Assembly: GCA_949987565.1 (NCBI GenBank)
Contig: OX465105.1
Location: forward strand, 18,961,159-19,025,158
Origin: Luidia sarsii
Taxonomy: Eukaryota; Echinodermata; Asteroidea; Paxillosida; Luidiidae
DNA: 64,000 nucleotides
Direction of reading: 5' to 3'
Made by a program: the position numbers and the translations under genes. Positions within the stretch are counted from its first letter, which is position 1, and every line of letters starts with the position of its first letter. Below, in pieces: positions 58,594 through 64,000 of the stretch. Under the pieces are notes generated by a model. It did not search any database. It was not told where the DNA came from and was given only the letters and a program-made list of their open reading frames with translations.

Positions 58594-58889
58594 TTACAGT
58601 TTCATTTTGGACCTCTTTTGGAGTGGGGTACTATCTATGTTGACACTTCCATCATAACTTTTGCGACGGACATTTCCCTTTTTGGATGCCTTAGATGCTG
58701 AAGACGCAACATGTAGAGCAAACATGTTGTGCCCAAATTGTTCAACTGTTGGGTTCTCACAGCTGCCGCCAGTTCCACGCTGCTTCGAAAAATACTGCTC
58801 CAGTGGGTCCTGGTTAAATTTTTCGCTGAGCAGATATTCAACCCCAGGTTCAGTCAGCAGCTGTTTCCCAAGTTCCACGAAGGAATGAA
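58594..58889 (-). CDS. Terminal exon of a transposase-like gene (minus strand)
   Basis: Read on the minus strand, a strong pyrimidine tract ending TTGTACTCAG is followed by an exon in phase 1 (first two bases complete a codon) that encodes about 98 residues and stops at 58596-58594. HSFVELGKQLLTEPG is followed by YLLSEKFNQDPLEQYFSKQR and ENPTVEQFGHN, then a basic tail with KKGNVRRKSYDG and KRSKMKL. The DPLEQYFSKQRG...NPTV block is, from memory, the C-terminal signature of P-element/THAP9-like and related cut-and-paste transposases. Upstream exons should lie at higher coordinates but were not recognised, so the gene may be incomplete. It converges with the PHD gene. Confidence 0.6.
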
Positions 58890-59173
58890 CTGAGTACAAG
58901 AAATAAATCAAAAGAGAAAAAGAGAAGTACACGTATTGTTAATTAAATGCATTATGCAACATGAAAGTAGCTGCCAAGGAATAAAAGAAAATGCCCCCCT
59001 ATCAAAACTCTGACATGTTTAAGCAAAATGTAAGCTGGCCACACAGACATTTGGTATTTTTATTGATCTCAATGAAGTATGCAACAAACTGCATGCATCA
59101 ATACTTCTATTATTTAAGTATCTTTTGTATCTTTTGTATGTACATGTATGTCCTACAAAATATCGGGTGTTTA

Positions 59174-59273
59174 CTAGTCCAAGTAACTTGGACCCGACAA
59201 GTCACCCTTTTTTTATCGAATTTTGAAATTTTGAGTTTCGGGTGACTTGTCGGGTCCAAGTTACTCGGACTAG
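59174..59273. repeat. Perfect-arm hairpin, about 100 bp
   Basis: CTAGTCCAAGTAACTTGG with ACCCGACAAGTCACCC at the left mirrors GGGTGACTTGTCGGGT with CCAAGTTACTCGGACTAG at the right, with a loop of about 32 bases. One mismatch seen. MITE-like. Confidence 0.8.
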
Positions 59274-60050
59274 GTGTTTACCCTTTAAAAATGTTAAACC
59301 TGCAGCTGAGGGAAAAACTTTAATACAAAAGTTTAATACAAAAATCAAGTCCGATTTTGTCAGAAAATCATGCGAAAATAGTCTGCACCCTCCATACACT
59401 TCATAAACAGACATCGACAGTGCATCCACGATCTACATTTCGCCCGCAAAAAAATTAAATATTCCTTTTTCTTCGAGCGTCAGCTCAGGTTTGGCCATGG
59501 TTTGGCCAAGGTTGGCCACGTACTTGAAAATAAGTGCAAGATGGCTGCAATCGTCCTCTTCAAAATCACCTCGTTTTCGACCGGGAGAAACACGGAAAAT
59601 TCAAGATATGCTCATATTTCTTATGATCATATTTCCGTCATTTAGTTTAAAGAAGTACAATGTAACTTACCGAAAAATTGGCCGATTTTAACGATCGAAA
59701 CATCAACAGGAAGCTCTTTGAAATCTGCACAACGTGGTTAATATGGCGCATGAACTCTGTCTTCAGGAACCAACTGCGCATGCGATTTCCGATTGCTTGC
59801 TGTAGATTACTTACTCCAGTAATGGGAAAACAAGTGCAGCGACGTGACGTATGCATACAAAGTAGTGTATGCTACAGCGTGGACCAGTAAACGAGGTTGT
59901 TGGTTACCAGCGTAAATCGGCGATACTCATGGGGCACAAAAGACCTTGCGGTCGTGAATGTTTACGATATCTCAGCGGGCGGTCGCTATGCCTTGTGCAT
60001 GGGTTGAAAGATAACGCTAATTGGCTGTTTTTCCTTGCCCGGGAAGTTCG

Positions 60051-60080
60051 AACTCCTTCTCCCCCTTATTCCTCCATGGT
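60051..60080 (-). repeat. Right arm of the 30-bp perfect inverted repeat
   Basis: AACTCCTTCTCCCCCTTATT then CCTCCATGGT, the exact reverse complement of 55129-55158. Followed by TAGACCGAGGGGAGTAAT. Confidence 0.75.
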
Positions 60081-60490
60081 TAGACCGAGGGGAGTAATGG
60101 GTCGGTTGCACAACCAAGATAGGACCCCCCCTTTCCTTCTTCTCCTTCTTCTCTCCCTCTTTTTTTTTTTTTTTGGCTCAATTCCTTCTTCGCCGGAGGA
60201 GACTTGGGAACTGGTTAAGAGTCGGTGGTTGTTAGCGGGTGGAACTAAAAATGTCCGATTCTGTTTTCTGTTTTGGTTGTGTAAGCGGAGGATATCTGGC
60301 CAGACTGAAAAACCTCTTGGCCGATGGCCGTGTACCTCGTATAGCGTCGAGAATTGCCTTGAAAAATCGGGGAGCGACACCTCTTTGTGATTCTGAAGGT
60401 GGTTCACTTATTCAGGAAGATGCCACACCCGACTAATTCTAATCACGAAGTTTGAACGCCTTTACTATCGCGGAGGAGAAAGCAATACGC

Positions 60491-60779
60491 GGCGATTCAT
60501 AACAGTGCGCCCTCAAGAGTTTGCCACGCGATGGCCAATCGCAATGCGCGGAATCGGTCGAACTAAGGCCGCGTCCGAAACGGGCTTCCCGAGCTACGGC
60601 TGGGGCTATAACTGTCTTCGCGTCTCCGTGTATTTCCAATAGCGGGAAGACCTAGACCTAGCTCTAGACGCCCGTTTCGGACACGGCCCGACGCTCGTCT
60701 GGAAAAGGCCCACGGTTTCCGCGCATCGCGATTGGCCGACCCCTTGCAAACTCTTGAGGGCGCACTATTGTGAATCGCC
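60491..60779. repeat. Nested palindromic element
   Basis: Outer arms at about 60491-60551 and 60719-60779 (GGCGATTCA...GTGCGCCCTCAAGAG against CTCTTGAGGGCGCAC...TGAATCGCC). Inner arms at 60567-60590 and 60666-60688 (GGCCGCGTCCGAAACGGGC against GCCCGTTTCGGACACGGCC). One foldback sits in the loop of another. Confidence 0.8.
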
Positions 60780-60839
60780 CCGTGTCCAATGGTCCCGTTC
60801 CTCAATCGGTTAATGATCTCAGGAAGTCGGTAACTATAT

Positions 60840-62232
60840 AGAGGGCGCATACACAACCCCCCCCCCCCCAAAAAAAAAAAAGAGATTTTCTTCATTTTGG
60901 TGACTGTGACCGACCAATTATCTCGTTGTGAGAGATGTAAAGGAGGCGGGGGTTAGTATTCAGTACTGGTATTCACATAGTGTGACGAATGTTGGCATGC
61001 ATACAGTGCACGCACCCACCGTATCGCATCGTGGGCGGCAATAGCCGGCCGTTGTCCAAAAAAAAAACTTCCAGTTTTTTTAATCGCCTCTTTTAGAGGG
61101 GAGCAAATTGGCGATTAAACATCATATTTTATTTTCCATTTGTATCCGGGTTTTCAATAAATTATTATTTTATTTTTTGTATTTGACACTGACTCGGAGT
61201 GGCTCTCATTCCCTTCTGCGACCGTTGCACTCGGCAGCCGTCAGGGTAATGGACCGTTCGACTCGCAAACAAACAGGGCCATTGTGGTCGGGTATAAAAA
61301 ATACAATTCGACAGACATTTTAGAGGATGAAGAAAACAAGAATCGATGAAGTTAAAGGTAAAAAAAAAACACCTCTAATCTAGTTTCAAGGTTTTCACCT
61401 TTTATGCCACAACAAAGCCAACTTGTTGGCGCGGCGTATTTTTTTTTTTTTTTTTTTTTTTTTTTGGGGGGGGGTTGTCCACCCCTTAAACAATTCAGAA
61501 GCACTTTGTTAACTCCCCACACACACACACCACCACCACCACCACCACCACCACCAACATAAATCACCAAATCTATACCTGCAATTCTTTTGTGTTTTTC
61601 GTTACTCCCTCCTCCCTTCTTCCGAGAGAGATTGAAAAAAGGGTGGAATTGGTTTCCGGTCACTGCGCGGCCGCTGTGCCCTTCCACAATAATAGCTACA
61701 ATTCGCCACCCCGCAATTGACGGTGTATCGTTCGAGCGTGTACAGCGCCATACACAAATACCGGTATCCCTCAAGTTAATCCCGGGTTTAAACCCTCCCG
61801 TCACAATACACGCCATATTTCTTTCGAGCTACCTACCCCCCCCCCACCCCACCCCACCCCACACATACCCCTTCCTCCCCCTTCACCAACCCACCCCTAC
61901 TCTTTTTCTCTCTTCTGAAGCGGGAAAAAACCACGCCACACAGCTCTTGCTGAAATATTGTATCAGAAAGCGATTTGGCGATCATAGAGAAAGCCGATTG
62001 TGGCGGTGGGGGAGTTGGGGGGGGGTGGTTCGGGCGGTCGTGTACTTGTGCGGTCGGCATTCTGTAACGTGTTGCCCCGTCAACTATGTCGGCTCAACGA
62101 TTGAGGTCAAGGATCTTTTTCTCTCTTTTTTTATTTCGGGGTGGGTTTTTTTTTTCGAAAGGGGGGGGGCACAATCCTGACAAATCGGAAGAAAATGCGG
62201 TCGGGATTTGAACTCACAACGCTTTCACCATT

Positions 62233-62269
<37 letters not shown>

Positions 62270-62755
62270 CAACTTTTTAGCTTCGCGTTGTTTTTTTTTT
62301 TTAATAAATCGACCAGACAGTATCCCCAGTCAATGTGAACGGTCGTACGGATTGTGAACGAGACAGAGAGGTTAAATGGACCGTCGGCAAATTTGCTATT
62401 TGTCCGGCTGCCAAAAAAAAAAACTTGAAATGGTGTCTCTGACTTTTCGCAACGGGGGGGGGGGGGGGGGGTAGGGGATCGTTCATAAGGGTTTGTTTAC
62501 TTGTTTGTTGTTTGTTTACTCTTTCTGTTACTTCCTGCTTGCAAAAAACCTACTTCAATACGGCGGGGAAAGCTGACAAAGATCGGGCAGTCACACTTTA
62601 CAGGCAAGTGAGTTTGGTCAACTCTTTTCGGTTCCACTTTTGATAGTCGGTCGGCCTTTTTTTATTTCCATGGGATGTCCTTACTCGTCCAAGTGCCTCC
62701 TTTAAGCTCTAGGCAAAGTCAAGTGCAGATCGGGTTCATGTCATTTGTGTCACAC
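60840..62755. other. Non-coding, no gene seen
   Basis: C/A runs at 60858-60882, poly-T/G at 61440-61474, CCA repeat at 61530-61555, CT run at 62236-62264, G run at 62453-62471, and a tRNA-like B-box scrap at about 62196-62236 (minus strand GAGTTCAAATCCCGACCGC). No gene supported. Confidence 0.4.
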
Positions 62756-62767
62756 AACACTCACACG

Positions 62768-62838
62768 GAGAGAGGGGAGAGAGAGAGAGAGAGAGGGAGA
62801 GGGAGGTGAAGAGGGAGAGGGAGGGAGGGAGGGGGAAA
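62768..62838 (+). repeat. GA-rich repeat
   Basis: GAGAGA/GGGAGGGA units, about 70 bp. Confidence 0.85.
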
Positions 62839-63077
62839 CACACGCACGCACGCTGTCTCGCCCCGTGCAGACGTCTTGACACGCCCGGAGTCCGGCGCGC
62901 GTACCTCGGGGATGGCGAGCGGGCGACGCCCCGCGGTCGGCCGGGGGCTTTCGTCTCGCGGGGCCCCGTCGCGCTCACGGTGCGCCCCGCTGCGATCTGA
63001 CTCTGCCCCGCCGCTGTCAAACTCGCCCGGGCCTTCTCTTAACCCCAAGACCCCACCGTGGCAGCGGAACACACACC

Positions 63078-63520
63078 CGCTCTTTCTCTCCACTCAGCTC
63101 TGCCTCTCTCTCTATCTAAAGTTCTCTCTTTCTCTTTCTCTTTCTCTTTCTCTTTCTCTTTCCGTCTCTCTCTCCCTACTTCTCTCTCACTGTATGTGTA
63201 TCTGTCTCTCTGTGGGTCCTCCCTTTCTCTGCGTCTATCCTCTCTGTTTCTCGGTGTGTCTGTCTGCCTGTTTGTCTCACAGTGTTTCTATCTCTGTCTC
63301 TGTGCCTCTCTCTTTCTCTGTCTGTTTCTGTCTCCGTGTCTCTCTCTGCCTCTCTCTCACTATATATCTCTGTCTGTTTCTGTCTCCGTGTCTCTCTCTG
63401 CCTCTCTCTCACTATAATTCTTTCTTTCTCACTCTACCTGTCTATCTCTCTCTCTCCCTCTGTTTCTGTCTCTCTTCATCTCTGGCTCCCCTCTCTCTCA
63501 GTCTCTCTTTCCGTCCCTCG
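63078..63520 (+). repeat. CT-rich array with TTTCTC and TGTCTC variants
   Basis: Includes a TTTCTC hexamer run at about 63127-63162 and two close copies of a CTGTCTGTTTCTGTCTCCGT segment (about 63317 and 63371), showing local duplication. Confidence 0.9.
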
Positions 63521-63529
63521 CTTCGGTTC

Positions 63530-64000
63530 GTGGGCACGATGGTAAAACAATATTTCGGTCACCTTTTCTTTCGGGGGGGGGGGGTTGTCCTTCCACATCG
63601 TTTTGTTTTAGACCACCGAATCGGAGAAACTGCGACTGCGCGAATACGTCTGGCCACAAATGTTCACCACATGCTCGGTGGGCGTTGTAGGTTTTTTTTT
63701 TACATGTAGATTCCGGGTAACAGCTGGCAAATTGCTTTCATCTGTTACCGGTTTTCGGGTGAAAATAATTACCTTTTTTTCTGGCAGTAACGCGCAGGAA
63801 TAAATGAATAATAACGACAGATTACACGCCTCGTTCGATTCCAGATTTTCCTCAAAGCAATGTGTGAACTCGTGCCTGATCGATATATTCCGTCATCGGC
63901 TAATCTCTCTATCGTCTCTCCCCGGCCTACACGTACACCGGCCAAGGATTTCTAGTCTGCTTTGAATATTACTGGGTTGTTTTGTTTGGTTGTTACCATT
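63530..64000. other. Non-coding, no gene seen
   Basis: G run at 63572-63585, T run at 63692-63700; otherwise no recognised feature to the window end. Confidence 0.35.

Noticed and set aside
59437..59498. Possible first exon of the minus-strand transposase gene (MAKPELTLEEKGIFNFF)
   Set aside because: Only about 20 codons before a stop; the possible GTAGAT donor would be phase 2, which does not fit the phase-1 terminal exon, and no middle exons were recognised.

Overview
This is eukaryotic genomic DNA: split genes with GT/AG introns, tRNA-derived SINEs, foldback MITE-like elements and very dense GA/CT microsatellites. The only recognisable developmental gene is the LIM-homeobox gene Lhx1/5 (Lim1). 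Together with frequent AGGCCTA words and a TACATGTAC-rich tract, this suggests a marine invertebrate, perhaps an echinoderm or another deuterostome. That assignment is an impression from composition and is low confidence.

Layout. The first 55 bases, read on the minus strand, are an Lhx1/5 exon that starts exactly at homeodomain residue 47. From 56 to about 19 kb there is only repeat-rich DNA, including a run of exactly 200 N at 11279-11478 inside a CT array. A GC-rich promoter/5' UTR zone (about 19.05-20.8 kb) leads into three plus-strand Lhx1/5 exons: LIM1 at 20798-20973, LIM2 at 25536-25735, and linker plus homeodomain residues 1-46 at 33657-34126. The expected next exon was not found downstream on the plus strand. 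It is the minus-strand exon at 1-55, with a matching reading frame. As assembled the gene is therefore not collinear. Inverting a block that carries exons 1-3, with one edge at the 200-N gap, would restore one minus-strand gene.

From 34 to 55 kb I see no gene. The sequence holds a degenerate TTAGGG tract, a six-unit satellite of about 167 bp, a five-unit repeat of about 69 bp, a 22-bp minisatellite, a TACATGTAC array and many GA/CT/TTC/CCT tracts.

At 55.1-60.1 kb a perfect 30-bp inverted repeat encloses about 4.95 kb with two transposon-type genes facing each other. The plus-strand gene has four exons and encodes a PHD finger followed by a domain with an RYVAGY motif. It carries an 11-bp tandem duplication inside the finger and a one-base frameshift right after RYVAGY. 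The minus-strand gene is seen only as its last exon, with a DPLEQYFSKQRG motif typical of a transposase C-terminus. SINEs have inserted between and within these genes. This is the best candidate for an undescribed system: a composite, now damaged, two-gene DNA transposon. The rest of the window (60.1-64 kb) is repeats, including a nested palindrome.
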